In this document: positions 33,900 through 45,565 of the stretch, piece after piece
Numbering within the stretch: the stretch's first letter is position 1
Layout of the letters: every line of letters starts with the position of its first letter
From: Icerya purchasi
Lineage: Eukaryota > Arthropoda > Insecta > Hemiptera > Monophlebidae
Length of the DNA: 64,000 bases
Direction of reading: 5' to 3'
Assembly: GCA_039619475.1 (NCBI GenBank)
Contig: CM077115.1
Location: forward strand, 225,677,064 to 225,741,063
The notes under the pieces: model-generated
Databases searched by the model: none
The model's input: only the letters and a program-made list of their open reading frames with translations
Told to the model about the DNA's origin: nothing
Program-made: the position numbers and the translations under genes

Positions 33900-35365
33900 A
33901 TGACTGCACGTGGCGCGTGTACGGGACTGATGTGATGTGCATCCACAGCTAACGTGGAAAAAATGTTCACAATCAATAGGGAAACTAGCGATGAGTGCGA
34001 GAGTGATGTGTGCATAGAAGCCCGGGAAGATTTGGAAAAATAAATAAAACATATTATAATTAGTATGAAAACGTATAGTGGAGACGGTGATGTATGATTG
34101 GATCTAAGCAGACTTGGAAAGAGTAAATAAAATATAATATGATAGAAAAATTTTTTGGAAGCGTAAAAATAAAAATATAGTCAATTTAATTTTGAAAATT
34201 CATATTAGGATAATGTATAATGCAGAGCATACATGTGTAAGTATGGAAACGGATGTCGTGCTTTCACTGTAGTTGACTCTGCGGCATGTGTATGTGTAGG
34301 AATGTATAGTATGCTTTCGCAGCATATTGTGCGATCGGTGATTTAATTTTTAGAACCATAAAAATAAGAAAATACATACGAAGGGGAAAAATTTTCAAAC
34401 GGCTTTTGGAAAAATAATCCGACAATAATACACAATAATTGATAGTGAAATAGGTGTTGGAGACAGCGTCTACGCTTCTGCGGCAACTAATGCTTTGGCG
34501 GACTCTGGAAAAGATATTATGTAAGATCAATAATTTTGGCTTGGAGGACGGGGAAGGATGAAGGAATTTTTGGGAACGTGAAAAATGAAAAATATACTCT
34601 AATTAATTTTTGAAAACTCATAATATACAATGCAGAATCTGTGCGGGAATGGATAGTGCGCTTTCACAGCAGACGCGGAGGGTACTGCGAGTTAATTGTT
34701 AGAACCGTGGAAAACATAAAACTAAAAATATTTACGGATAGTAAAGTAATCGTAAGTGTGAAAAAATAAAAATATACTTAAATTCTATAATACTTAGACT
34801 TGGAATAAATTATTTAGGCCAGTAGGGAAACCAGCGACAGCGGGTGTGTAGATGGGAACATGCGGTGCGCATTCGTTGTGTTCAAAGCATCGATGGATTT
34901 ACTTTCAGAGCTGGAGAAAAAAGTAAAAAATTATAAACAATCGGAATAAATGTACAGAAGTGTAAAAAATATACACTTGAGCTTATTTTATAATTATTAC
35001 GAACAGGGAAACCGGAGGCTAATGCGTGCGCGGAAAAGGTCGGTAGGATTTTACGGCGGCTATCACAGTGGCGTAAGCATCCGTGGGAATGGACGGTGTG
35101 CTTTGATTCCGGCTATCGCAGCGGTGTATGTATACGTGGGAATGGACGGTGTGCTTTAATTCCGGCTATCGCAGCGGTGTATGCATGTCTGTGAACTGAT
35201 GGTGTGCTTTAGCAGCTGACTCAGAAAACAATTACCGCTCAATAGGAAACGTCGGGGAGCGATGGGAGTGTCGTTTGAGGCTTTGGTGGTCACGATAAGA
35301 GTAAATAGAATGCAATATATTAGATACGAAACCGTGGATGGTAGGCTTCCACAGCGACTGGGATG
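33900..35365. repeat. decayed minisatellite array
   Basis: A core of the type GTGGGAATGGACGGTGTGCTTT followed by CGCAGC-like bases recurs in the same orientation at about 34241, 34294, 34641, 34851, 35082, 35135, 35188 and 35327, with a weaker one near 33917. Spacing varies from 53 to about 350 bases. Interval sequences share AAATAAAATAT and GGAAACCAGCGA words. Divergence is high except for the last adjacent units. Confidence 0.65.
35056..35220. repeat. 53-55 bp tandem repeat, about three units
   Basis: GGCTATCGCAGCGGTGTATG plus CGTGGGAATGGACGGTGTGC and CTTTAATTCC repeats with spacings of 53 and 55 bases. This is the best-preserved part of the larger array. Confidence 0.85.
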
Positions 35366-35972
35366 ATTAGGAGGATAAGAAAAAATAAATAATGTATATT
35401 ATACCCGATCAGTAAATGGGTTTGAAGGGGCAAAGGGGACTAAGATTAGTTTCGAACTGTAGATTTAAATTGTTGGTTAATTTTTATATGGTTCTCAATA
35501 TCTGATACGTTCATACAACGGGTTCAAGGGTCGGGCCCCCTTCCTCCAGGCGGGTGTTCGGATTTTTTGATTACCCCCAGCCTAAAGTGTAGGGGTTTGG
35601 GTGAAATTTGGATCCCCTGGCAGGAAATTGAGTTATAATCTAATTAAATACAAGTAAACTTAAAAAATAGGTTACTTTATAGCTCCGGAACAAGAATTTG
35701 GGTTACTTTTTACACCCTGATAAAATACTTGAGTTAGTTTTCAGCCCGCCGACATAGTTTTGGTGCTTCGAATTAGCGGGAGTCGCCAGCCTGCATATTT
35801 ATACACTACTACTAGTATCGATTTTATTATCATTAAAAACGCAATAATACTATTTTTTTTTTTTAATACTTCTTAAGCAATGGATACTATGCCTGCAATA
35901 AACTGTTGCTGTCATATAGTTTCCATATACTTTTATAGTTTAACTGCCACAGCACCACTTTCAGTGTTGAAT
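35366..35972. other. unassigned DNA
   Basis: No gene recognised. Contains GGTTACTTT-type words repeated loosely at 35670-35740. Confidence 0.5.
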
Positions 35973-36554
35973 TCAGGAATCTGTTTCTGGGGTGGGGGCA
36001 ATTTACGTTCTTGGGGGGCAGAGATTTTTTTTATATTTTTACTGAGAACATTTTTTTCGGATATTCCTAAATAAAACCAAATATGTAAAACATGATTTAT
36101 TATATAATTTAAAACAATGAAAAAGCAAGTGTGAACGATAAATTTCAAGTAAAATAACCGATTATAAAAAATAATGTTTTCTCAATTGGTTTTAAAATGA
36201 TTAATTCTAATTGTAGCATAAAAGAACATATTGTAAAAACATTTTAATTGGTTCATTATCTTTTTATAATAAACGAATACGCCGTGGTGTTTCAGCTGTT
36301 TTAAATGGACTTTTCTTGGAAATAAAAAATAAGAAAAAAACAACAGAGACCGAAATGAAGTTGTCTATAGGTCATGTCGCTTTAAAAAAAAAGGGGGGGG
36401 GGAGGATAAATGAAAACCAACAAAAAAAACGTTTAAACTGTTTATTAATATTAATGATAAATGGTTCGACCTGAAACGTGAGAGTTCCCGTTTACGCTGG
36501 CAAAAAATACCAACACTGCCCTCCCAAAACCCCCACTGGATTCATCCCTGACCA
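35973..36554. mobile_element. possible non-autonomous DNA transposon with G-rich termini
   Basis: The left end TCAGGAATCTG...GGGGTGGGGG...TTGGGGGGCAG resembles the reverse complement of the right end, TCAGGGATGAATCC...GTGGGGGTTTTGGGAGGGCAG. TCAGGG-ATCC-GGGGG termini are common in dispersed DNA elements. No target duplication or transposase is visible, so the call is tentative. Confidence 0.35.
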
Positions 36555-37327
36555 CTTTTGAAAACATCTCAGTCTGAAATTCCTAAATATACTTACATCA
36601 ACATCAAGAATCCTACCACAGATAAAATTACATAAAACAATATATTTATACAGTAACATTCCCTTTTTAAAATTTATTTAGCTGATCTGCTGTGTGAGGT
36701 TTGTTAAAAATTGACTGAAATTTGTTGATTTTGTTTTTGATATGATGAAAATGTTTCAGAACATCGTTTATAATAAATCTTAAATTTTTAATTTGATTAA
36801 TGTAATTAATTATAGAGAAATATTTTATATTGCCCACTAAAGTTAAAAAGTGTTGGAATAAATGTAATTGCAAAAATAGCAAATGACTAGAAAGGAATGT
36901 AATAATATATTTTCCTCTAAGAACACTTTTGGTTCCAAGTCATCATTAGCTAAGATTGAAACCTGCTAAAGTATGTATCCGAGGAATTAATTTGATCATA
37001 TAAAGTAAAAACAGTAGTATGGTAATGTATGTTCTAAAATGATTAAATGCATCACCGTCCTTTTAGTCGATTAATCAAGAGGTTACATTTAGTCGAATGA
37101 CCAAATTCCTTTTACATCAGATCCAACCCACTACACTGGAATGTTCTACACTAGCTACAAACCTCTTGCTTTGTGTACACACATATCATCAGGGTAATGA
37201 ACCAAAACATTTCATAGCTCAACAATTTTCAAACTTCCTTATCCTCTAGTAGACGCCACTATAGTGAAGTTTGGTGCGAGGCATAATCCCACATCAGTGT
37301 TACATCAGTTGAATCACCCTACATTTC
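36555..37327. other. unassigned DNA
   Basis: A 71-codon minus frame at 36667-36882 (rich in I, N, F, K, H) has no recognised match. The right part may hold degraded early units of the array at 37328. Confidence 0.45.
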
Positions 37328-37715
37328 CACTAAAACCCTCAGCCCATTGTCTTATTTAAGAACACACGTTTCATCCTAGCTTCACACAAGTATAATGAGC
37401 CCCCTACATATATACACTAAAAACTTCAGTCTACTACCTTATGCAAGAATACTAGCCTTGTGCTGGTTTCGCAACAGTAAAAGGAACTTGCACTACCCCT
37501 ACACTAAAGCCTCTGAAATACTGACTTAAGTAGAAGACGCAGTATCACAGTAGTACAAAAAACCAGTCTATTTTCAGACTAAAGCCTCACAATATTAACT
37601 CAAACAGGAGCATTAATCCTGCGCATCACAACAGCACAAGAAACTATCACTACACTAAAATCTCTAGAATACCAACTTAGGTAGAAATCATAGGATAATA
37701 GGCTTACGTGGAGAA
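37328..37715. repeat. decayed tandem repeat, five units of 75-87 bp
   Basis: CACTAAAACCCTCAG, CACTAAAAACTTCAG, CACTAAAGCCTCTGA, GACTAAAGCCTCACA and CACTAAAATCTCTAG begin at 37328, 37415, 37502, 37577 and 37653. Later shared words include CACAACAG and AAGAAACT. The spacing is regular (87, 87, 75, 76). Confidence 0.75.
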
Positions 37716-39599
37716 ATCGATAAAGATCGTTTGTAAATGTCCGAACAGTGATGCAACTGCTCAAAAATACTTCAATTATTGATAAAAAACAGTTATTGTA
37801 GATTACTATGACAATCAAACAACTTAAACGAAAAATCGTGACACAGTTTCAATTGTTCTTAATCGTCTAATTACCAAATCAATGTAGTCATTGCGGTGTC
37901 ATTCTTTTCAATTTCTAGCTCTTGTATTTTCAGGTTTTTTTCTTTTTTTCTTTTTGAACAAGTTTTTCTTAATTTCAGCTCATGTTTTTCTTCCTTTCTT
38001 TATCTGTATCTTAGGACAATTTTTTCCTCAAAACTGTAGCTTTTTTATTGATTGACTTCGGTAAGTAACGATCTTTCACGAGTCTCCCAAAAAAATAAAA
38101 TCTTCGGTAAGTGCTTTCTAAAATGTTTACCAGAGATTGTAGTAAAGAGAGAGCACTATTTTGAAGTGTGTGTTAATGAAATTCTTAAAGAACTGCTTAG
38201 TGATGCAGCTGATACGAAATTTTTAGGGGTCGCAATTGTCGAATAAGCGTTAAAAAATTTAGTTGATGACTGTAATTTTCAACAATTTCCCATCTAAATT
38301 ATCTTATTCACGCGATAATGTTGATAAAATGCTTTTGATAGATTAGAGACTTTATTAATCAGTTAAATTTATATTCAGAAAAAAAAGCCACTTTTCATAT
38401 CCAATAAATGTTTTGCGAATACGAATCTCATGCGTCCGTTGTTTAACATTCGATTTAGGAATCGATATCAGTAAGACATGAGAAGCATCTAAAATGTTTC
38501 CAATGTGGAGCCATTTCGTTTTGAAATATTCCTGAAATTTATGGAGCTTCTTTGTTTTTGCGGTGGCGAAGTTGTCAGCTTCTTAATTTAAATTCACCTG
38601 AAACAAATCGCGTTAAAAGTTAAAATTAGTTCTATTTATATTTATTAAAATATCGTTTGAAAAAAAATAATTTTCTTAAAATATTTCTTTTTAATTATAG
38701 TCGCTATAAACATATAATTGTTTTCATGTGTGTATATATATATATTATATATAACCGTAAATTTATAAAAACATTATTTTTCGCATTTATAATATTATTT
38801 TTAACGTTTTCATAAATTCAGAACTGATTTATTTCACTAGCCAAGAACGCCATAAACTTCGAGAATATTTCGAAATTAAAAAGTGGCTTCTCATTGGAAA
38901 AATTTTAGGCTACTGTGTAAGACATGAATCCGCGGTGTGTTCTAACAATCTAAAAACGACCTTATTCACGGGTTGTAATACATAAGTTGTGTTTGATGGA
39001 GAACAAAATCATTCAATACCTTTTTTTTTATCTCCATTACAGATCGAAATGTCCAAGTGTCATTTTACTCGATCGAAAAACACAATTCTGTTAACACAAT
39101 ATTGCTTTAATGTGCGGTATAAATTAATTATTACAGCCACAGTTCTGTAACCCATGTGGAATAGCTACAAATCAGCAGCGGGCCTTATTTCTGGGAGCCG
39201 TATGGTCTCGTACCAGTTTAGAAGAAATATCATAAATGTAAGAATACACATTTAAAAACAAAATGATTTTTCAATAATTGTAAAGTTAAATTTGAACACC
39301 GAAAAAGAACGAGCAAAGAAGCAAAAACGCAAGCACCGAAAAATCTTTTCATTTTAGCATAAAATTTTAATTGATAACAATAATTCCTCTACTTATGTTA
39401 AATAATTATTACGACTACTGAAATTTTTGAAGTAAAATTATGAACTACTAAATTATACCTAACATTCAAACTTTTTCTAATGAAGAAATAATGTTATTAT
39501 TAAACATTTCGTTATTAGTCGTATTTGTCTAGAAATTCTCTTCAATCTTCTGATTATCGTTTTAATTTTATTTTCTAAATTATTCAATCTTTCCTCGAT
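37716..39599. other. unassigned AT-rich DNA
   Basis: A 64-codon plus frame at 38052-38246 ends in a plausible peptide (LPEIVVKREHYFEVCVNE...) that I do not recognise; its listed start is not an ATG. A short (TA)n is at 38731-38755. Confidence 0.45.
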
Positions 39600-39700
39600 T
39601 TCCTACTGCCCTAGTGGTTGTTCGTGACTCTAATCATGTTTTCTTTGAGTGCTCTTCTCCGTTGAACGTTCTATTTTTTATTTACATTTATTAAAGTCTT
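39600..39700 (+). pseudogene. possible LINE zinc-motif relic
   Basis: A C-P-S-G-C-S stretch and, in an adjacent frame, DSNHVFFECSSPLN resemble the C-terminal CCHC region of the RNase H LINEs at 49.1 and 54.5 kb. It is only about 30 codons with a frame change, so chance resemblance is possible. Confidence 0.3.
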
Positions 39701-39889
39701 CCCGCTGCTTTCCTATATCTTCTAACAATCTCCGATCGAATTAAGACTTAATTAACTGACTCTCTTTTTCTATCATTTCTAGGTGAAGTCCCAAAAAACA
39801 TACACACTAAAAAAACGCAGATCCAGATATTAAAAATTTCCAAAAAAATTGTAAATACAACAGTAGGTGTAATCCGATCTGGAATATTT

Positions 39890-40681
39890 TATATGTATAT
39901 ATATATATATATATTAATTAGAACGTAATTCTTAGGCTACCCCCCATTAGAAAAAATGTCTCAAAAAATGTTCAATTTTATGTAACTTTTGTTATATTTT
40001 ATAGAATTTTTTTAATTGTTATTTTACAAATGTCACAATTTTATGTAACGAAATGTATAACGAAAATGTAATGAAAAATGTAACGAAAAAATGTCTTAAT
40101 TTTATATAATGAAAGTTAAATGTTAAGATAGGATTTTTGTGATTATGTTATTTTTTTTGTGTTGATGCCAGTAAGAATTACGTTGTCAATTTTGATCATT
40201 TTATACAAAGTATAGGAGAGAAAGAGGCAGAAATGAAAGTAAGAGGGGTCAAGGGCCACAGCCTCTTGCGAGGCCAAAGTTTCCCAAGCGGTCAAATATT
40301 TGGCAGTAATATTGACTCGAAAGCTACATATTTTTGTATACATTGCATTATTTACTTGCTTTTATATATATATAAACTCCGCCATTTTGGCGTGCCCCTT
40401 GACCCCTCTTACTTTCATTTCTGCCTCCTTCTCTCCTATACTTTGTATAAAACGATCAAAATTTACAACGTAATTCTTACTGGCATCGACACAAAAAAAA
40501 AAATAACATAACTACAAAAATCCAATTCTAACATTTAACTTTCATTATATAAAATTAAAACATTTTTTCGTTATATTGTTCGTTACATATTTCATTACAT
40601 AAAATTGTGACATTTTTTCGAATGGGGCGTAGCCTAAGAATTACACTGTAATTAATATATATATATATATATATATATATT
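39890..40681. repeat. inverted pair of R-B repeats with (TA)n at both ends
   Basis: 39915-40275 and 40370-40655 are inverted copies with about 90 percent identity by eye; the left arm carries about 90 extra bases. Both outer ends read TTAATTA...GTAATTCTTAGGCTAC from a TA tract (39896-39914 and 40657-40681). Inner ends carry the GGCCAAAATG/CATTTTGGC words and the C/G-rich hairpin. No coding content; the frames seen here are by-products. Confidence 0.85.
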
Positions 40682-41972
40682 TCTAGCCTCAATTTACCGA
40701 GTACGTTACATACAACTTTTCTTGTACACCTCTTCGAGATTATTTCGATGATGATATTAGTGATTCTCAAGAATCACCTAGTTGCCCATTATTTGGCAAG
40801 CGAAAAAAATAAAAACAGTTTCTAGATTCGCTCCGTCACTCATAGAGCTTTTGACTTCCGCAATCGTAATCATTCTTTATGAAACTAGTTCCACTCTACT
40901 ATCAATAAATAACGCAGATTCCTTTCGAGTTTTCGCGACTTAGCCGAACAGGGAGTAAATTAAAAGTCAGAGATTAATGTTGGCTTTTCCTTACCAAAAC
41001 TTTTTATTATATTCCGGTAAATACTGAGCATTTTAAAAAATAGCGGATTCGGTTTAATATTACTTAGATTGTAAATCAGCAAGCAGACAAAGCTTGTACG
41101 TCGAATTTTCGTTAACGTCGTTGTTTAAAATCAGTATAGTCAAACGCGCTCCGAACAAGTTATTATTATTTTGTTAATAGTTCAACTATTCCAACATATC
41201 TACCGGAGAAGTGAAATTTATGGAATTTGAAAAAAAAAAAGAAACGAAATGGCGTAATGGAATTTTTAGAATTAAATTTAATTTCGGGGTTGAACAATTT
41301 TGACCGGAGGTAATTTTAATATTTAACTAGTTCATCGGAGTATTTTTAATGGTAACGCAAGATAAAGGCTGTTAGCGTTGATGTACTTTTAGATGTGTAG
41401 AGCTGTTCATTGATGTATACGAGTATGCATTTTCAGTTACAAACTTTGTATGAGCTGAATGAAAAACAAAACTCGAAATTAAAAACGCGGAAAAAAAATA
41501 AAGCCGTAAGATATGGGCAGTTTTAAACAGATATGTGGCGTTTAAAGCGCGATCAGTAAACATCTTCTCTGGAATATTGTTTTCGAGAAAAATTAAAAAT
41601 TTGTCCTACTAGCTAAAGGTCAGACCAACAGTGCCAGTGGGTTAAATCTCGGGCGAATGTGTTTGCAAATATGGGCAATGTAGGTTATAAGTCGACCTTT
41701 CTCGCCAAAAGACAATAAGAGACACACACAGAACCTAGTGAAAAGCGCACTCAGTTGACACGGCTGGAATGCGTACATGTTCTCACATTAGACGTGATGA
41801 GTAAGAAGACGCAAGATGGATCGGTAGCAGATTGATGCGTACAGTCTCGTCTATATAGGAGAAACGGAAAAGAAAGAAGCAAAAAAAAAATAATAATAAA
41901 AAAAAAAAAAGAAATGGTAGAAGAAAAGAAAATGGTTTGCCGGGGACGGTTGGTGTGCAAGAACGTGAATTT
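40682..41972. other. unassigned DNA
   Basis: No recognised gene or transposon. An A-rich tract is at 41881-41913. Confidence 0.5.
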
Positions 41973-42167
41973 TCACCGAGCTACTGGAATGTCATTATAT
42001 TTGCCTTTGGAAACTCCAGGCGGCTGTGCCAGCACACACGGAGAGGCAACCTCTTCACCTTCTACCAAGTCTCGAAACTCCGGATGGCACTCGAAAAGCT
42101 GGACGTTCTTCTCGGCAGAACTAACTCTCGGAAACTGACGCCACAGCACGCACCGATTTAATTATAC
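41973..42167 (-). other. candidate coding exon (weak)
   Basis: One minus frame is open for about 64 codons and reads like a normal protein segment (FECHPEFRDLVEGEEVASP, then AQPPGVSKGKYNDIPVAR). A CAG that could act as an acceptor precedes TTTCCGAG, and a donor-like CTCG|GTGAAA lies at the distal end. The plus strand is also open here, which weakens the case. The family is not recognised. Confidence 0.25.
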
Positions 42168-42529
42168 CGGGAAAATCATTTCACTCTGCCGGACTGTTCG
42201 CTGATCACTTTGTCCTCTGTTTGATCTGTCCGAAATCCGGCTAACCAACATACCGGACTTGCCAATGGCGGTCTATCAATAAAAATAATAGCCTACATAC
42301 GTAGCCCCTGTTGATAGTACTGTAGGTGCGCTGTGCTACAGTGTAGTCGCGCGCATGTGTCCCGTTCGCTTTGTCAACCGCATATTTTTATCTCTAGCTA
42401 CGCCGCCCTTCTCCGCTTCTGCGCTATAGATAAAAAATTATTGGCCATTATTATCCGGCCGACGGGCATAATTTTTACACAATAAAAAATAAAAGCAGAA
42501 GCACTAACCGTGAAAAAAAAACTAAAAAT
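42168..42529. other. unassigned DNA
   Basis: No feature recognised. Confidence 0.5.
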
Positions 42530-42554
42530 AATAGTAATAATAATAGTAATAGTA

Positions 42555-42600
<46 letters not shown>

Positions 42601-42725
42601 TAATAATAATAATAATAACAATAATAATAATAATAATAACAATAATAATAATAATAATAACAATAATAGTAGCAGTAATAATGATAATAATGTTAACAAT
42701 AATAATAATAATGATAATAATAATT
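42530..42725. repeat. imperfect (AAT)n microsatellite with ACA/AGT interruptions
   Basis: About 195 bp of AAT trinucleotides, interrupted regularly by AAC and AGT. It generates spurious poly-isoleucine and poly-leucine frames on the two strands. Confidence 0.95.
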
Positions 42726-43965
42726 GAAAATGTTAGTGATGACGATGTGGGAATAGGAGATAAATGCGGAACACGAAGCGATGAGCAGTCTAATAGTGTT
42801 TGTTCTTAAATAATTCCATTGCTCTTTTTTTCATTCCTTAACGAGGCACTCGCCATCCTTTCTTAGTGGTACTTTTTTTTTTTGTTTTTGATGCTCTCCG
42901 CCCACATTCTGGAACGCGGCACTATTCCACCGCAATGCCGCAGCCACTTTCAGAGATCTGAAGATGAGCCGATGAACAAAGGGGAAATTGAGCGCAACTT
43001 TTGGACTAGCAAACCACTTATTTAAAATATCTCTGTGTAGCCTCGAAGCTAATGCGATCGGTCCCATTTTTCGCCGCCAACTCATCGTACCGGTCTATCA
43101 TATCCGAACCTAAACCTATTATTTCAATTTCAATAATGCTGCAAGATTTGTCGAACGCTATCGCAACAGAACTGCCGCCATTCATCCTTAAAGGAAGAGA
43201 CGATCGGAAAAAGAAGAAATTTGAAGATCCGATTATTTTTGTGGACGAGAAAACGGCCTCGCTATAACTTAAAAGCTAGCCCGCTATGCGTAGTCGCGAA
43301 TGTGTATTATGCGAACGTTATCTGTTCTAAAAACCTTCACAAATTTCGTTTCATCAGCGAACCGTTGAGAAAAGAAAAATCGGCGACGTTTTCTACATTT
43401 TACAGCTTAGAGAAAATTTCGATAATTCACGATCAGATGATATGTAGCAGAATTTATGATTGCAACAGCCTTCTTACGTATGCTTCAGAATAAATTCCTG
43501 ATGATAAATAATTATGCAAACTGTAGAAATTCTTCTGTCGTACAAAATATAAAATGTCGGGATGCTTCGAGCAATTACTGCACACAGTGTTTATCGATTT
43601 TTCTGCCGAGTCTAATCAGTTTCCATAATTTGCGTTCGTTTCCGATTTTAGGTTACAGTGAAGTTTACGGTATTACGCGAACATTGGAAGATATAAAATG
43701 AAGCGATCCCTCTTCTGACTAAAACACATGCTTTTAGGCCCCTTTCTAATGAGATATGTGTTCTATCTGCACGAGACATATTTCCAGCTACGGTTTCGAT
43801 AAAAGTTATTAACCAGCGCAAGATTAATACGACTTTTTTTTCTTTTTTTTTCAATTTTTTTATTCCGCGGGTTATACAAATTACAATAAATAAAATGAAC
43901 AATTTATGGCGCTTATGATTTCATTTTTCCCATAATGTGTAAATGTAGTTTATTCACATTAGTGT
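42726..43965. other. unassigned DNA
   Basis: Frames of 70-90 codons open on both strands at 42831-43701. None has a motif I recognise, and they overlap antisense. Confidence 0.45.
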
Positions 43966-44690
43966 TTGGTAAAATTAAAAATGCCTGTAGTAAAATTAAA
44001 TTTATCCCCCTGCGAAGGATTAGCCAACCGAGGTGTGCACAACAAAATAAAAACAAATGTTCGCAAAACAACATTTAACGCGAGAAGAGCATTTTATAAT
44101 CATGCAAATGTTAATTATACTATTGATAAAGATATTTCAATTGGCGGTACGAATTGTATTCTTTGAAGCAGCTTGGTAAACGTAATCGCGTGCGCATTGC
44201 GGCAGAAAAAGTAATTCTTGATCAATTATCTGAACTTTTAAAATTGATTAAAGATTTATTTTTAGATTTTCATCGAACATCGAATGTTTCTTTAAATTAC
44301 ACTAGAAACTATAATGCGTTATTTTAAACGACATCATTTGAAGCGAAAATATTTAAGAAGCTCAACTTCATTCAGAACTCAAAAAGCCAAGTAAGATATC
44401 TTCGCATAGGAACCTCATTGCAACAATCAGCGTTTTTTACAGAGATTTGCTTCATTTCCGAAGTTGATCAAATTTGATTCAAGGACTTTGAAAACACGTT
44501 TGAACGTAGAAATAATAAAAGGCTTTCAATCGGATTTACATACGAGTATAATAGTTATGTTAAAAGTTTTAAAACCACTGCTGAAAATGTTGCAACAAGT
44601 GATTCTGATTTAAAAATGATATTTCATTCCGATCGCGATGAACAAAAACTGAATTTTATAAGGCATCACAAATGAGATAGTACTCTTGAT
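43966..44690 (+). pseudogene. decayed coding region, family not recognised
   Basis: An ATG at 43981 opens MPVVKLNLSPCEGLANRG and runs to a stop at 44164-44166. Just before that stop the neighbouring frame takes over (LGKRNRVRIAAEKVILDQ) and reads about 165 codons, with only a TAA (44325-44327) and a TGA (44475-44477), to a TGA near 44673. The second half holds KSQVRYLRIGTSLQQSAFF and SFKTTAENVATSDSDLKM. Such a long frame with two stops and mixed composition suggests a former gene of about 230 residues. It could derive from a transposon, a virus or a host gene; I cannot tell. Confidence 0.45.
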
Positions 44691-45253
44691 GAATGAAGAT
44701 AAAGGTCCTCAAGACACGGTGATCTACAGTCCTTATGGAAAATTACAAAAAGTTTTCAAATTACATCATTTGTCGGATATTACAGTACCTTTTTATCGTT
44801 ATTTATTCGTCGTCATGTATAGAGTTCTACGATGTATACATTTATTTTATTAGTTGCTTCAATTAGAAAATTTTATTTATCGTTATAAATTATTAGTTTC
44901 CGAGAATTTCACTTAGGTTTTTTGTTTGAAACATGAAAGATCAAAATTTAAAAATATTCGTAATCATACATTTAGTGTGCACCATGTGTTGATTTTTTTT
45001 ATATTAATTAATATTATTAGAAATTAGTGACATATTAAATATCGTAATGCTATAATCTTATACTACAGATTCCCGTTAGAATATCCTTTCTCAGATTTAC
45101 CGTTCGAATTCAAACGAATTCGATACTGTATAAAAATTTACTTTTAATAAAACTTAAGGGCAGTCATTTAAGCATAATAGATTTGTATCGTGTATGTTTT
45201 TCTCCTGGACTATTTTATGTTATTCTATCAAGAGTTGCATCAAACTAGGCACA
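44691..45253. other. unassigned AT-rich DNA
   Basis: No feature recognised. Confidence 0.5.
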
Positions 45254-45264
45254 ATGTGTATTAT

Positions 45265-45554
45265 CAAGGGCGTCGCCAGCCGATGAGCCAGGGAGGAGCA
45301 ACATGAGATGTCAGTCGCCAGGGGGGGGGGGCAAGATGATAGAAAGAGGATATGAGTTATAGGAAAAATAAAATTTCGAAGTTGTAAAGGCTTAATATTT
45401 TATTAAACGAGAATAAAATCTTAATTAAAACATAAGTTTTCCAAACTGTCCATGATTACGCGCCTATGAATACTCATCAATGCCAGTTGATTAAAAAGTT
45501 TCAAGGCTCCACGGAGGGGCAGCTGCCCCTCCCTGCCCCCCGCTGGCGACGCCC
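45265..45554. mobile_element. short inverted-repeat DNA element with 11-bp target duplication
   Basis: The termini GGGCGTCGCCAGC (45268-45280) and GCTGGCGACGCCC (45542-45554) are perfect inverse complements, and similarity continues through a GGGAGG-GCA block for about 35 bp. The element is flanked by ATGTGTATTAT at 45254-45264 and 45555-45565, a perfect 11-bp direct repeat; three extra bases (CAA) lie between the left duplication and the left terminus. There is no coding capacity. The duplication length fits MULE-type insertion (8-11 bp) better than hAT (8) or Tc1/mariner (2). Confidence 0.75.
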
Positions 45555-45565
45555 ATGTGTATTAT

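Noticed and set aside
42475..42809. poly-leucine and poly-isoleucine proteins
   Set aside because: Both frames are translations of the (AAT)n microsatellite.
43966..44690. endogenous viral gene
   Set aside because: Considered because the peptide is unfamiliar and lies among insertions, but no viral signature could be named; it is left as unrecognised.
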